This document shows positions 33,201 through 40,768 of a stretch of DNA of 54,323 nucleotides, piece after piece. This DNA is from Mycobacterium aquaticum (lineage in GTDB: Bacteria; Actinomycetota; Actinomycetes; Mycobacteriales; Mycobacteriaceae): positions 1 to 54,323 of the forward strand of contig NZ_MVHF01000054.1 of NCBI RefSeq assembly GCF_002086485.1, in the 5' to 3' direction. The translations under genes were made by a program, and so were the position numbers. Within the stretch, counting starts at the first letter, position 1. Every line of letters starts with the position of its first letter. Below the pieces are notes generated by a model, which did no database searches, was not told the origin of the DNA, and saw nothing but the letters and a program-made list of their open reading frames with translations.

Positions 33201-33317
33201 TCACGAGAGCGCTCCGACGCCCCAGTCCTTACCGCAACTGCATCGAATGCCGTCACGGTGGCCCGTGATCTTGTGCCCTCTCAGCTTGTGCCAGAAGCCC
33301 GACCAGTAGCCGTACAT
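33201..33317 (-). CDS. 38-aa basic CxC protein
   Basis: A short protein MYGYWSGFWHKLRGHKITG with a C-terminal RCSCGKDWG. The aromatic/basic N-terminus and CxC suggest a small nucleic-acid- or metal-binding peptide. AAGGGG lies 7-12 nt before the ATG. Too short for most gene finders; coding is supported by the ribosome-binding site and protein-like composition. Confidence 0.5.
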   Translation of the reverse strand: MYGYWSGFWHKLRGHKITGHRDGIRCSCGKDWGVGALS

Positions 33318-33518
33318 CGCGCACCCCTTGCGTCAAGCAGAACAGGGGCCAGCTGCATCCACGAGAGTCTGCGAGGGGGACGCTGTACCTTCCAGGCCCG
33401 GTCTCAGTGAGTGGGCGCGTGCGACGTTTCCGTCCCGGCTGGCCTCTGTTCTGTTGTGGTTATAACTTAGCATCTAATGCTGTTGGCGTGCAACACTTTT
33501 CGATATTTCCTCCGTCTG
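33318..33518. promoter_or_regulatory. Gene-free stretch with AT-rich dyad
   Basis: 201 bp with no convincing gene. It contains a short AT-rich island (ttataacttagcat) with a perfect dyad AGCAT-CTA-ATGCT at 33469-33481, unusual in this GC-rich sequence. TATAAC on the minus strand could be a -10 box for the genes at 33317 and below, but no good -35 is present at normal spacing. Confidence 0.35.
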
Positions 33519-33773
33519 TCAGCTACGGCACTTGCCGCAGAGTTCGGTTTCAGCGTCGATGTGCCTGTGCTTCTCGCCGCACTGACGGCACTGATCGGGC
33601 CACGTAGTCACCACGACGTCGGCCACGCGCAGGGTGAAGCACTCACATGGAACGCCGATATTGCGTTGGGTCGCATGGTCGAACCGAGACGCCTTGTAGT
33701 GGCAGCGGCCGGTGTCGTCGTGCCATGACGTGTTGTGGCTGCATTCGCACCACGCGCCCAGGTGTTCGCCCAC
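33519..33773 (-). CDS. Cys/His-rich zinc-binding protein
   Basis: 84 aa with nine Cys and several His: CECSHNTSWH at 9-18, CHYK, CECF, and a C-terminal double pair CRQCGEKH..CGKC. The arrangement suggests two zinc sites. GTG start at 33773 follows AAGGAACGAGC. Likely nucleic-acid binding or an adaptor; no named family. Confidence 0.7.
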   Translation of the reverse strand: MGEHLGAWCECSHNTSWHDDTGRCHYKASRFDHATQRNIGVPCECFTLRVADVVVTTWPDQCRQCGEKHRHIDAETELCGKCRS

Positions 33774-33787
33774 GCTCGTTCCTTACG

Positions 33788-34123
33788 TCAACCTGCAGCG
33801 ATGCGGTTGGCGTGCCAACGGTTCGCCATGACCATCAAGTCGTCGGCCAGGAATGGGAAGTCAGGACGGCACGATTCGGCGTAGGCCCGCAATGCTGCCA
33901 TCGCGTGCGGGTCGTGTTCCTCCAGCACGAAGCACTGACCCAGCGGCTTGCCGTTGACCTTCTCAACGCGGTATTTGCCATACAGGCCGCGATCCTGGTC
34001 GGGCGGCGGGTCGGCACTGAACAGCGCCATCACAACACCGTTGGACTTCTCGTACATGTCCAGCACCCACCGCACGCTGCCGTCCCACTGCCGCTGCATG
34101 AAGGGTCGAAATCGTTTGCTCAT
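33788..34123 (-). CDS. 111-aa protein, unknown function
   Basis: MSKRFRPFMQRQWDGSVRWV start with CGGAGGAACC immediately upstream (a strong ribosome-binding site), which fixes the start at 34123 rather than a longer frame. Mixed alpha/beta with YGKYRVEKVNGKPLGQCFV. C-terminal helix LADDLMVMANRWHANRI. No motif recognised. Confidence 0.7.
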   Translation of the reverse strand: MSKRFRPFMQRQWDGSVRWVLDMYEKSNGVVMALFSADPPPDQDRGLYGKYRVEKVNGKPLGQCFVLEEHDPHAMAALRAYAESCRPDFPFLADDLMVMANRWHANRIAAG

Positions 34124-34157
34124 GGTTCCTCCGTTTCGCCGATAAGTGGTAATTGCG

Positions 34158-34481
34158 TCAGCTGGCTCGCCTGCGTGGGCCGCCCCGGTCTTCCAGGACC
34201 GCGCGTACATCGCCCCACCGGTACTTCCCGTCGTCGGTGGTGTGCAGGTTGTAGCGCTGCTTCCAGTTCCGGATGCCCGACTCGGTGTAGCCGAGCAGGC
34301 GGCACAGCTCTTCCGGGGTGAGGTAGGCGTCGTCGGCGACGGTGGAGTCGGTGGGCAGTGCCCAGCCGAGTCCTTCTTCGCGGATGCCGCGTTCCAGGGC
34401 GGTGGTGTCGATGTGCTTGCCGAGTTCGTGCCACAGCACGAAGACGAGTTGGCGGAGGCGGTTCTCTCGGATGAAGCTCAT
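34158..34481 (-). CDS. Helix-turn-helix DNA-binding protein (MerR/Xis-like)
   Basis: 107 aa. The second half has a winged-helix pattern: YLTPEELCRLLGYTESGIRNW (part of the motif) then GKYRWGDVRAVLEDR, like MerR/excisionase HTH proteins that read a helix-turn-helix followed by a wing. The first half is helical (RLRQLVFVLWHELGKHID). Overlaps the upstream zinc protein by 4 nt (ATGA). Probably a regulator or accessory replication factor. Confidence 0.7.
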   Translation of the reverse strand: MSFIRENRLRQLVFVLWHELGKHIDTTALERGIREEGLGWALPTDSTVADDAYLTPEELCRLLGYTESGIRNWKQRYNLHTTDDGKYRWGDVRAVLEDRGGPRRRAS

Positions 34482-35479
34482 GCGCTGTGCCTGTCGAGCG
34501 CGGTGACGAGCTCCACGGTGGTGGTGAACCCGGCGACGCGGGCCGCGCGTTCGAGGTGCCATTCCTTCTCGGCGGCCAGCCACGCGGTGACCTGCTTCTC
34601 CCAATTAGCTTCGGCGAGCAGCCATTTCAGCAATTCCATGTCAGCCTCCTCTTGCACCTTCAGGTGGAACTTCGTGAACCCGGCGAGCCGGTGGTAGTCG
34701 TCCTCGGTGAATCCCCTGCCCCATTGGGAGTTCGGGGGGCATTTCGAGCAGTGGATGAGGTCGGTGCCGTATTCGCGGTGCAGGGCGCGGCGGCCGCAGC
34801 CGTGGCACGGCATGGGGTATTCGCGGCGCTGGTCGCGTTTCCGAGCCCCGTACATGCCGCGGATCAGGTCGTGCAGTCCCCAGAGTTCGAGGGCGATGTC
34901 GACGCCGGACATGAGGACGTGGCGGCCGCCGGTGCCGTCGAGCTCGTTGCCGTCACGATCCAACCCCTGGTACTTGCCCGGGCCGAGCTTGACGTACTCG
35001 GTGGGTTCCTCACCGTGGACCTCACCGGAGCGGTCCCACCGCAGCACCCAGTCGGCGGGGGCTTCGAGCAGCACCGACAGGTTGGGGTGCACGAGGTCGA
35101 CACCTGTCTGCAGGCGCAGTGACCGCTTCACCGGTGGTGTGTAGTCCTTGTCGATGGCCGCGGCGACGATGTCCGCTGCCAGGTCGACCAGCTCCAGCAT
35201 CAACACCTGCTTCGCCTCGGCATCGGTGTTGAGCGGCACACCCGGGCTGCTCGTGTACGACACCCGGACACCCTGCTGGGATTGCTTCTCCCCCATCAGG
35301 ACTTCCAGGGCATCCCAGTCGTCTTCGAGCCGTTTGAAGATCTTCGAGACGTGGCGGATGCACTTCTCGCACAACTGGCCGTCGGCCGTGACGATAGCGG
35401 CGTGCTTGGTGCCGCGGTTGTCGAGCTCGGTGCCCAAGCAGCGGCCGGCGGGCACCACGCAGCGGTGCAGTTCGGTCAC
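34478..35479 (-). CDS. Large zinc-finger protein, conserved in actinophages
   Basis: 333 aa. The N-terminus has CVVPAGRC and CEKC (zinc-site pattern), the middle a charged helical region (LMLELVDLAADIVAAAIDKD), and the C-terminal third another pair CHGCGRR...CSKC at about 243-266. It ends with two helices. GTG start overlaps the preceding HTH gene stop (GTGA). Proteins with this layout are common and uncharacterised in mycobacteriophages. Confidence 0.75.
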   Translation of the reverse strand: MTELHRCVVPAGRCLGTELDNRGTKHAAIVTADGQLCEKCIRHVSKIFKRLEDDWDALEVLMGEKQSQQGVRVSYTSSPGVPLNTDAEAKQVLMLELVDLAADIVAAAIDKDYTPPVKRSLRLQTGVDLVHPNLSVLLEAPADWVLRWDRSGEVHGEEPTEYVKLGPGKYQGLDRDGNELDGTGGRHVLMSGVDIALELWGLHDLIRGMYGARKRDQRREYPMPCHGCGRRALHREYGTDLIHCSKCPPNSQWGRGFTEDDYHRLAGFTKFHLKVQEEADMELLKWLLAEANWEKQVTAWLAAEKEWHLERAARVAGFTTTVELVTALDRHSA

Positions 35480-35685
35480 TGAACGTCCTCCACGGTGATG
35501 CGGGCCCCGATCGCCGCGGCGTAGCGGGTGAGCACTGCGAGGCTTGGCGAGTAGCGGCCACGTTCCAGGTGGCACACAGCGGGGCGGGTGACGTGCATGC
35601 GTCGAGCGACCGTGGATTGCAGGATGCCCTTGGCCTTGCGGATAGCAACGAGCTGGCCGACGAGATCGGACACTGTTTCGGTCAC
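35476..35685 (-). CDS. XRE-family HTH regulator
   Basis: 69 aa, nearly all one Cro/CI-type helix-turn-helix: LVAIRKAKGILQSTVARRMH, then VTRPAVCHLERGRYSPSLAVL. The GTG at 35685 overlaps the previous stop (GTGA); the longer frame upstream is a non-coding shadow of the zinc proteins. The single-domain form without a dimerisation extension fits a small transcription regulator acting inside the early operon. Confidence 0.8.
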   Translation of the reverse strand: MTETVSDLVGQLVAIRKAKGILQSTVARRMHVTRPAVCHLERGRYSPSLAVLTRYAAAIGARITVEDVQ

Positions 35686-36080
35686 GCGGGCCTCGCTGGT
35701 TTCGATGTGGTGTGCCAGTAACCGCACGGGCACTTGTAGACCCGGCACGGCATCGCCTTGCCTCGCGACCTTCGACTTCTCCAGAAGATGTGCAACTCCC
35801 GCTCCGCTTTCACCTGGGTTTTGAACTTGCGCTTGTCCGGCGTCGGGCAGGCCACCGGAAGTGGTGCAGCGAGGTGGTGCTCGATCCCGATGCTCAGGGC
35901 GCGGTTCCGCGTCTTGCTCGGGTCGCCATGCCAGTGCCACCCGCACGAGCAGCGGATGTGCCACTGCCGCTTTCCGCCTGGAATTCGGAACGACGTTGTC
36001 ATCAGGGCGTGTCCTGGGATACCCCACGTTTCGGGCTCTCTGCGGTCTTGTGCCGTTTCCGGTGCCTCGATATCGGTCAC
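35682..36080 (-). CDS. Zinc-binding protein with two Cys/His clusters
   Basis: 132 aa. Clusters: HIRCSCGWHWHGD at about 41-53 and a C-terminal CRVYKCPCGYWHTTSK. The second is a widespread small phage zinc motif. The GTG start overlaps the stop of the upstream gene (GTGA). Likely nucleic-acid binding. Confidence 0.7.
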   Translation of the reverse strand: MTDIEAPETAQDRREPETWGIPGHALMTTSFRIPGGKRQWHIRCSCGWHWHGDPSKTRNRALSIGIEHHLAAPLPVACPTPDKRKFKTQVKAERELHIFWRSRRSRGKAMPCRVYKCPCGYWHTTSKPARPA

Positions 36081-36289
36081 TGACCGGCCTCCGGGGTCCT
36101 GGTGCGGGACACGCACGGGCAATGCCGGGTCTTGCGAACCGTTTTCGGCCCGGACGGTGACGGCACCTGCACATCGAACGTGCACAGCTCGTCGGGCTGA
36201 GCGCCGCACTCGGTGCACGGCCGGTGGATGCACCCGTCGTAGGCCGCGGGGACACGCCGCCCACCACCCAAGTCGTCGTAGCTGCTCAT
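36077..36289 (-). CDS. Small zinc-finger protein
   Basis: 70 aa with CIHRPCTECGAQPDELC (about residues 20-36) and CPC near the end, a CxxC..C pattern of phage zinc ribbons. ATG at 36289 overlaps the previous stop (ATGA). Confidence 0.65.
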   Translation of the reverse strand: MSSYDDLGGGRRVPAAYDGCIHRPCTECGAQPDELCTFDVQVPSPSGPKTVRKTRHCPCVSRTRTPEAGQ

Positions 36290-36633
36290 CGGGCCTGCTC
36301 CCACTCCCACATCTCGGCGGCGTTCATCCCCTTGCGGTTCGGACCGGCGCCGACGCGGATCTTCGGCGCGACCTTCTGCGCCAGTGCCAGAGCCTCATCG
36401 AGGGAGAACCGGTAGGCCCTCTTGAATCGGTCGGTGCGACTCGATGGGTTGGTCTCGTAGGACTTGTGCCCGTCCTTCCGATAGCAGCACGTACCGTCGG
36501 TCACACACCACCGGTCGCCACCACGCCACTCGACGTACAGGACGTAGAGCGACCTGTTCACACCGTCGATCGGTCCGGGCCACGCCGTCACCTCGTACCG
36601 GGTCGGCCTGGTGAAGACCTCTGCGCCGCTCAC
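36286..36633 (-). CDS. 115-aa protein, unknown function
   Basis: Beta-rich N-terminal half (RYEVTAWPGPIDG, LYVLYVEWRGGDRWCV) followed by a helical, basic C-terminal part. The GTG start overlaps the previous stop and its stop overlaps the next ATG. No motif recognised. Confidence 0.65.
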   Translation of the reverse strand: MSGAEVFTRPTRYEVTAWPGPIDGVNRSLYVLYVEWRGGDRWCVTDGTCCYRKDGHKSYETNPSSRTDRFKRAYRFSLDEALALAQKVAPKIRVGAGPNRKGMNAAEMWEWEQAR

Positions 36634-37055
36634 CGCGCAAGCTCCTCGCTGATTGCCGCGATGATCCTGTCTGCGTGCGTGGAGGTGTCGATGACGGTCT
36701 GAGGCTTGCCGTCAGCTACCCCGAAGTGGACCTTGCCGGCGCGGCCGCCTGAGATCTCGACCGTGGCGGCGGCCTTGATGATCGACACGATCTGCTGCGT
36801 GGTTTCCCACATCAGGGCTTCGGCGTCGATCCAGTCGGCCACCAGCGCAACGAGATCACGGTGGCCGATCCGGTCGGCGTGGTCCCGGAGCAGCTGCGCG
36901 CCGTGCTGCAGGTCGGCTATGCGCTGTGCAACGGCGCCGTCTCCGGTCGATTTCGGGGCTGAGAGCCCGCCTGCCGGTTCTGGCATCCGATCCCCCACGG
37001 GTGGTGGCGTTGACGCGTCTGGGGCTGCGTGGGGCCGGTCTGCGGTATCAGGCAT
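36630..37055 (-). CDS. 141-aa protein, unknown function
   Basis: Pro/Ala-rich N-terminal 45 residues, then a helical domain (VAQRIADLQHGAQLLRDHADR, ALMWETTQQIVSIIKAAAT). ATG at 37055 lies 8 nt inside the end of the replication-initiator-like gene. Function unknown. Confidence 0.65.
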   Translation of the reverse strand: MPDTADRPHAAPDASTPPPVGDRMPEPAGGLSAPKSTGDGAVAQRIADLQHGAQLLRDHADRIGHRDLVALVADWIDAEALMWETTQQIVSIIKAAATVEISGGRAGKVHFGVADGKPQTVIDTSTHADRIIAAISEELAR

Positions 37056-37887
37056 GGCGAGTCTCCTGGTGGTTGCACTTGAGAACCGAGTCGTCGTAGG
37101 TGATGTCACCGAACTCGTCACAGATCGGGCAGTCGTCAATCGCCTTCTGCCGCGCGGCCGCGCGCTGCCGCTTCTCCTCGGCCTCCAGGCGCGCGAAGTA
37201 GTCCGGGTGTGCCTTGTCCCACTTCCGGCGCTTCATGCACGGCAGGCAGGAGGTGGTCTCCGAATTCGTTTCATGGTCGGGGCATTCGGGGCGGGGGCCC
37301 TCCCCAACTGAACCAACAACGGAAGGTGACACTAGAACTGGAACTGATACTGAACTGGGGGGCTTCGGACCCCCTTCGGAATCAGTAGGGGGTTCAGAGC
37401 CAGTCGAAAGGGGGTTAGAAGGGGGTCCAGAGGGGGTTAGATCAGGATCGATTTCGTCGGCCAAATCCGTTGCTTGCTTGAACCGCAACCGCCTCAGCTC
37501 TGCCGCCAACTCCCGCCTCAACTTCTCCGACGCGATCAACCGAGCATTCTTCGGCACTGACCTCCACGCGTTATTCGTCTTGCCCGTAGCGGATTTCGCA
37601 CTCACCAACCTCACATAGGACCGCACCAACAACTCATCGGTGTCGTAGTCCACGAACAGGAACCGGTGAGCTTCCAGGACAGCGAGGTCGGCTTTCAGCT
37701 GCTCCACGGTCAACTCATCGCAAGCCTTCACCAGCAGGTCTAGGTGCAACGTCAGACCGCCGGCCGTGTCCAGGTCCTTCTGCGATAGGACTTGGCAGAA
37801 CGTGCACTGCGCCATGCGTGGAAGCCGCTGGAAATCCCTGTCTTTCCTCCACAACCCTTCATTGATGAGGGCCGCAGCATTAGCCAT
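37048..37887 (-). CDS. Replication initiator-like protein with C-terminal zinc motif
   Basis: 279 aa. Residues about 8-110 form a winged-helix domain (LINEGLWRKDRDFQRLPRMAQ, CDELTVEQLKADLAVLEAHRFL, FVDYDTDELLVRSYVR) seen in phage replication initiators and helicase loaders. Residues 150-200 are a low-complexity Ser/Pro linker whose DNA carries iteron-like repeats. The C-terminus has CLPC and CPIC pairs (about 216-219, 256-259) and a late Cys/His group, i.e. likely zinc binding. ATG at 37887 is inside the GIY-YIG gene end. This resembles lambda O, where the origin lies in the initiator gene. Confidence 0.65.
   Translation of the reverse strand: MANAAALINEGLWRKDRDFQRLPRMAQCTFCQVLSQKDLDTAGGLTLHLDLLVKACDELTVEQLKADLAVLEAHRFLFVDYDTDELLVRSYVRLVSAKSATGKTNNAWRSVPKNARLIASEKLRRELAAELRRLRFKQATDLADEIDPDLTPSGPPSNPLSTGSEPPTDSEGGPKPPSSVSVPVLVSPSVVGSVGEGPRPECPDHETNSETTSCLPCMKRRKWDKAHPDYFARLEAEEKRQRAAARQKAIDDCPICDEFGDITYDDSVLKCNHQETRHA
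37387..37441. repeat. Iteron-like 11-bp repeats (candidate origin)
   Basis: Four copies of AGGGGGT(T/C) start at 37387, 37409, 37420 and 37431, spaced 22, 11 and 11 bp, i.e. one helical turn. An inverted copy (GGACCCCCTTC) is at 37367-37377. They lie in the linker of the putative initiator gene, as in lambda ori. Confidence 0.5.
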
Positions 37888-38242
37888 CGAACACCGCCTC
37901 TGTGTGCTGATTCGCGACGACGTTGAGCAGTGGTTGTAGCGCGTGGATCTGCTGCTCCTCTGCCTCGTAGGCATCCTCGCGGTTGTGGAAGTAGCCGTGG
38001 ACCTTGATGTCTCCGGCGAGTGGCCACCAGATCTTGTCGCGGCGGTGTTGGTGAAGTCGCTCGGGCATGTTCTTCGTGACGCCCACGTACAGCGGAACTC
38101 TGATGCGGCGCTGGGACTCGTACACCGTGTAGACCGCCCATTGCCCGTGCACGGCGTCTTGGCCGCGTCGGGGCGGCAGGTGGCGGGCGTTCAGGGTGGT
38201 GACCAGAAGGTCGTCACCCAGCGGTATGCGCTCTCGCGCCAT
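37880..38242 (-). CDS. GIY-YIG endonuclease-like protein
   Basis: 120 aa with the GIY-YIG layout: WAVYTVYESQ (first strand), PLYVGVTKNMPERLHQHRR (YVG and catalytic-type Arg region), and HNREDAYEAEEQQIHALQPLLN, where the late Glu and Asn are typical of the fold. Possible homing or repair nuclease. It lies between a zinc protein and the initiator gene, whose ATG falls inside its 3' end. Confidence 0.75.
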   Translation of the reverse strand: MARERIPLGDDLLVTTLNARHLPPRRGQDAVHGQWAVYTVYESQRRIRVPLYVGVTKNMPERLHQHRRDKIWWPLAGDIKVHGYFHNREDAYEAEEQQIHALQPLLNVVANQHTEAVFDG

Positions 38243-38368
38243 CTAGTCCTCTTCCTCTCGGTTTGGGCATTCGGGGTGGTGCCCTTGCGTTTCGGGATGC
38301 CACCCACAGTCAGGACAGCGGCGCATTCCGATCGCTTCTCGGCGTGTGAACAGGGAACGCACCGTCAT
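38243..38368 (-). CDS. 41-aa zinc-finger peptide
   Basis: MTVRSLFTRREAIGMRRCPD..., with CPDCG, two His and a final CP: a compact CxxC..HHxxC zinc site. ATG at 38368 overlaps the preceding stop (ATGA). Confidence 0.6.
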   Translation of the reverse strand: MTVRSLFTRREAIGMRRCPDCGWHPETQGHHPECPNREEED

Positions 38369-38520
38369 GGCTCGGCCACCGTTCTCGGTAGGTCGCATTC
38401 CAGGTAGAGGGACGGAGGGATCGGTGGCGAGTAGCGCTGCACCTTGTGCATCCACCGGTCATGACCGTCAGCGCATTCGATGAGTTCGATACGGACGCCG
38501 CAGTGCTTGCAGATCCTCAT
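38365..38520 (-). CDS. 51-aa zinc-finger protein
   Basis: MRICKHCGVRIELIECADG with CKHC and further Cys and His (HDRWMH). ATG overlaps the previous stop (ATGA). One of a row of small zinc proteins. Confidence 0.6.
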   Translation of the reverse strand: MRICKHCGVRIELIECADGHDRWMHKVQRYSPPIPPSLYLECDLPRTVAEP

Positions 38521-38714
38521 CGCATGTCCTCCAGGATTTTTAGCAGTGGCACCATGTCTGCCCGTGCGTGATGAGCACACACTGGATACGGGTCACCACT
38601 GTCGGGGTCGTAACGCACAGCCACCGTCGTAGAACCACACGGCTGGAAACGCCCCTTGCGGGAGACGCCCTCAGTGCAATTCGGATACAACGCAGCACGG
38701 AGAAGGGTGGTCAT
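38517..38714 (-). CDS. 65-aa Cys/His protein
   Basis: Contains YPNC, PCGST, and VCAHH, which together can form one zinc site; C-terminal helix LLKILEDM. ATG at 38714 overlaps the stop of the HIT gene (ATGA). Confidence 0.6.
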   Translation of the reverse strand: MTTLLRAALYPNCTEGVSRKGRFQPCGSTTVAVRYDPDSGDPYPVCAHHARADMVPLLKILEDMR

Positions 38715-39091
38715 CGGTCAGCCTCCAATGCTCGACGCCACCGTTCCCGCTCCATCTGCTGCGGTGTCCACGGCAGGGGCAGGTCATCATTGAGCCGCCG
38801 CGGCACGACGTGAAGATGGGTGTGGCGCACCGTTTGTGTCGCGTCTGGTCCGATGCTCGTGATGATGTTGGCCTGGATGCCGCGATAGGCCACCCACATT
38901 GCCGCCGAGAACATCAACTCAGACGCCACCTCGGGATTCGCCGCAGCATCTGAGGTGTGCTTGCAGTGAATGACGAGCACATGCCCATCGGTGACCGGAC
39001 TGAGCGGATTGACGATTGCCTTATCACCACTCGGCCGATAGACGATGTCGAGGTTTTCCCAGTTGTCAGGGCAGAACGGGCAATCGCTCAT
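38711..39091 (-). CDS. HIT-family protein
   Basis: 126 aa with the histidine triad HTHLHV (His90, 92, 94), PLSPVTDGHVLVI before it, and an N-terminal CPFC (Cys4, Cys7) zinc pair as in many HIT hydrolases. Expected to cleave nucleotide phosphoramidates or dinucleotides. Its role in a phage is unclear, possibly nucleotide-signal removal or a metabolic moron. Confidence 0.85.
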   Translation of the reverse strand: MSDCPFCPDNWENLDIVYRPSGDKAIVNPLSPVTDGHVLVIHCKHTSDAAANPEVASELMFSAAMWVAYRGIQANIITSIGPDATQTVRHTHLHVVPRRLNDDLPLPWTPQQMERERWRRALEADR

Positions 39092-39612
39092 TGGTCACCC
39101 TCCAGTCGGGTCTCATGGGCGCGGGCTGCCGAATGCATCGAGTCCTGAATGCTCTCGTTGCTGTGAATGCAGCCAGCCCAGAAGTGGAGATCATGGATGG
39201 CTGCCGCATAGCCCGCCCGCAGCCGTTCGACTTCTGCGTTGGCAGCGGCGAGTTCGCGGAGTAGGTCAACCTGCCGTGCCGATGCAGCCTCGTAGCCGTC
39301 CCCCGGCTGAATACCGAAGTCCAGGAATAGGTAGGCGAGGGTTTCTGATCCCCACTCGCCATACTCGGGGATTTGCACGGACAGCCCTTGAGTGCTTCTC
39401 AGTAGCTCCACCTCGGCGACCAGCTCGGGCACCAACGATCGGGCCCGCGAGATGAATTGGGCGTCCGCGAGCGCGTAAACCCGTGGCGCGATGTACTCCT
39501 GGCCCACCTCTGGTTCCTGGAATACCTCGAACGGAGCGTTTCCGTAGTTGCCCCACGGCCCTTCAGTCACGCCTTCCAGCGCCGCCTTGGCTCGCTCCAC
39601 AACGTCGCTCAT
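39088..39612 (-). CDS. Ead/Ea22-like protein
   Basis: 174 aa starting with a typical Ead/Ea22 N-terminus: VVERAKAALEGVTEGPWG, then DAQFISRARSLVPELVAEVELL. A long helical stretch with LLRELAAANAEVERLRAG follows. Such proteins are accessory early genes of temperate phages. Overlaps the HIT gene start (ATGA). Confidence 0.75.
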   Translation of the reverse strand: MSDVVERAKAALEGVTEGPWGNYGNAPFEVFQEPEVGQEYIAPRVYALADAQFISRARSLVPELVAEVELLRSTQGLSVQIPEYGEWGSETLAYLFLDFGIQPGDGYEAASARQVDLLRELAAANAEVERLRAGYAAAIHDLHFWAGCIHSNESIQDSMHSAARAHETRLEGDQ

Positions 39613-39854
39613 CGGTCCTCCAGCTCCTCAGTGGTGTAGATCAGTGCAGAGGTGCTACAGGGCCAGTCGCCCTGGCAGTGTTCACACGTGGGCAGGCCGC
39701 TGGGGTGGCCATCGTCCACCCGCTGATGCAGTTCGCGTATCGGCTTCAACGCCTCACGGGCAGCGAGCCTCAGCGCTTCCGGTTTCCAGACTCCACCCTG
39801 AGCTTCGTATTCCTCCCACGCCCTCTGCGCGGCTTCGACTGCTGGGTCGCTCAT
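39609..39854 (-). CDS. 81-aa protein with CxxC
   Basis: Helical N-terminus (MSDPAVEAAQRAWEEYEAQGG) and a CEHCQGDWPC zinc-type site toward the C-terminus. A strong AGGAGGACACG precedes the ATG at 39854. Related in style to the neighbouring Ead-like gene. Confidence 0.7.
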   Translation of the reverse strand: MSDPAVEAAQRAWEEYEAQGGVWKPEALRLAAREALKPIRELHQRVDDGHPSGLPTCEHCQGDWPCSTSALIYTTEELEDR

Positions 39855-39922
39855 CGTGTCCTCCTGGTTGATCCGGTGGTGCGTCGTCGATAACGGTGTC
39901 GGAGCATCGATTCCGCGGTCAT
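39851..39922 (-). CDS. 23-aa basic peptide between coupled genes
   Basis: ATG overlaps the preceding stop (TGATG) and its own stop overlaps the next ATG (ATGA). The product is strongly basic (MTAESMLRHRYRRRTTGSTR). It may be a true micro-peptide or simply a translational bridge that carries ribosomes to the next AGGAGG. Confidence 0.35.
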   Translation of the reverse strand: MTAESMLRHRYRRRTTGSTRRTR

Positions 39923-40482
39923 CAGAAGAGCTCCCCGCCGTCGAGCCGCAGCTGCGATTCCTGCTGGCCAACTCGGTCGCGGTACCGCTCCATCGCATAC
40001 CGGCACTTACGGCGACCGGCATGGAAAGTCACTGGCGGACCGGCGGGAACGACGATGTTGGGGAACGTCTCCCGCTCTTGCCGGTGGGTCACCGGCTCAG
40101 TGCACTCAGGGCAGATGCCGGGTGTGTCGTACCGCGCCATGCGTTCGGCGGCCGACTTGGCTGTGCGTTCGGCCATGATGGCTCGGCACGGCAGCAGCTC
40201 GCCGCAGTGAACACACAGTCCGTAGTGATCGTGGAGAACAGTCGGGCCGCCGTAGGTCCAGCCGCGATGAATGTCCTGTTTGTTGTCGTCGACGCCGACG
40301 GGCCGCATCCGATAGACGGTGTACTCGGCACCGGGGTTGTCCCTGTGCGGGACGCCCTCCCGAATGTCGATGACGACCCAAGGCTTGAAGTCACCCCACG
40401 TGACGATGTCGCCAGGTTCCGGCTGGAACTTGCGCCGGTTGGCGTCCGATGGTGACCAGTAACCGAACTCGGGATGCCTCAC
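39922..40482 (-). CDS. Cys-rich protein, unknown function
   Basis: 186 aa. Central and C-terminal zinc-type groups: CVHCGELLPC and CPECTEPVTHRQ. The N-terminal half contains FQPEPGDIVTWGDFKPWVVIDI (given in part), a short SH3-like beta segment. The GTG at 40482 (RHPEFGYW start) is chosen, with AGGCGG upstream; an ATG at 40524 is possible. It is divergent from the plus-strand gene at 40523. Confidence 0.65.
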   Translation of the reverse strand: MRHPEFGYWSPSDANRRKFQPEPGDIVTWGDFKPWVVIDIREGVPHRDNPGAEYTVYRMRPVGVDDNKQDIHRGWTYGGPTVLHDHYGLCVHCGELLPCRAIMAERTAKSAAERMARYDTPGICPECTEPVTHRQERETFPNIVVPAGPPVTFHAGRRKCRYAMERYRDRVGQQESQLRLDGGELF

Positions 40483-40522
40483 GACGCACCGCCTGTCGCT
40501 TCGTGGCGGTACGGTGCCGTCC

Positions 40523-40768
40523 ATGTCCCGCCCCACCACCACTGACTGGTCCTGGTACCAGTCCGCGATGGTGCAAATCCGCCCCGACGCGTGGATCGCC
40601 ACACTCCCCATGACATGCCCACGCTGCCTACTCCCCTGGTCCGACGACGGGCTAACACCGATCCGCGGACATGTTCACCGCGGCCGAGGACACCCACCCC
40701 AAGCGCAGGTATCCACCACCAGCTACCGGTGCGCCGAATGCGGACACACCGCCTACGACCAGAAGTGA
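40523..40768 (+). CDS. Zinc-ribbon protein on the opposite strand
   Basis: 81 aa, the only plus-strand gene inside the 1-51 kb minus-strand block (apart from the moron cluster at the left end). CPRC near residue 31 and CAEC near 71 with YDQK end form a zinc ribbon. Third-position GC is high in this frame and the opposite frame is nonsense-like, supporting this strand. It abuts the methyltransferase stop (40769) and faces a divergent start at 40482. It may be expressed independently, for instance in the lysogen. Confidence 0.65.
   Translation: MSRPTTTDWSWYQSAMVQIRPDAWIATLPMTCPRCLLPWSDDGLTPIRGHVHRGRGHPPQAQVSTTSYRCAECGHTAYDQK

Noticed and set aside
34120..34434. His/Arg-rich 104-residue minus frame
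   Set aside because: An out-of-frame shadow of the HTH gene at 34158-34481.
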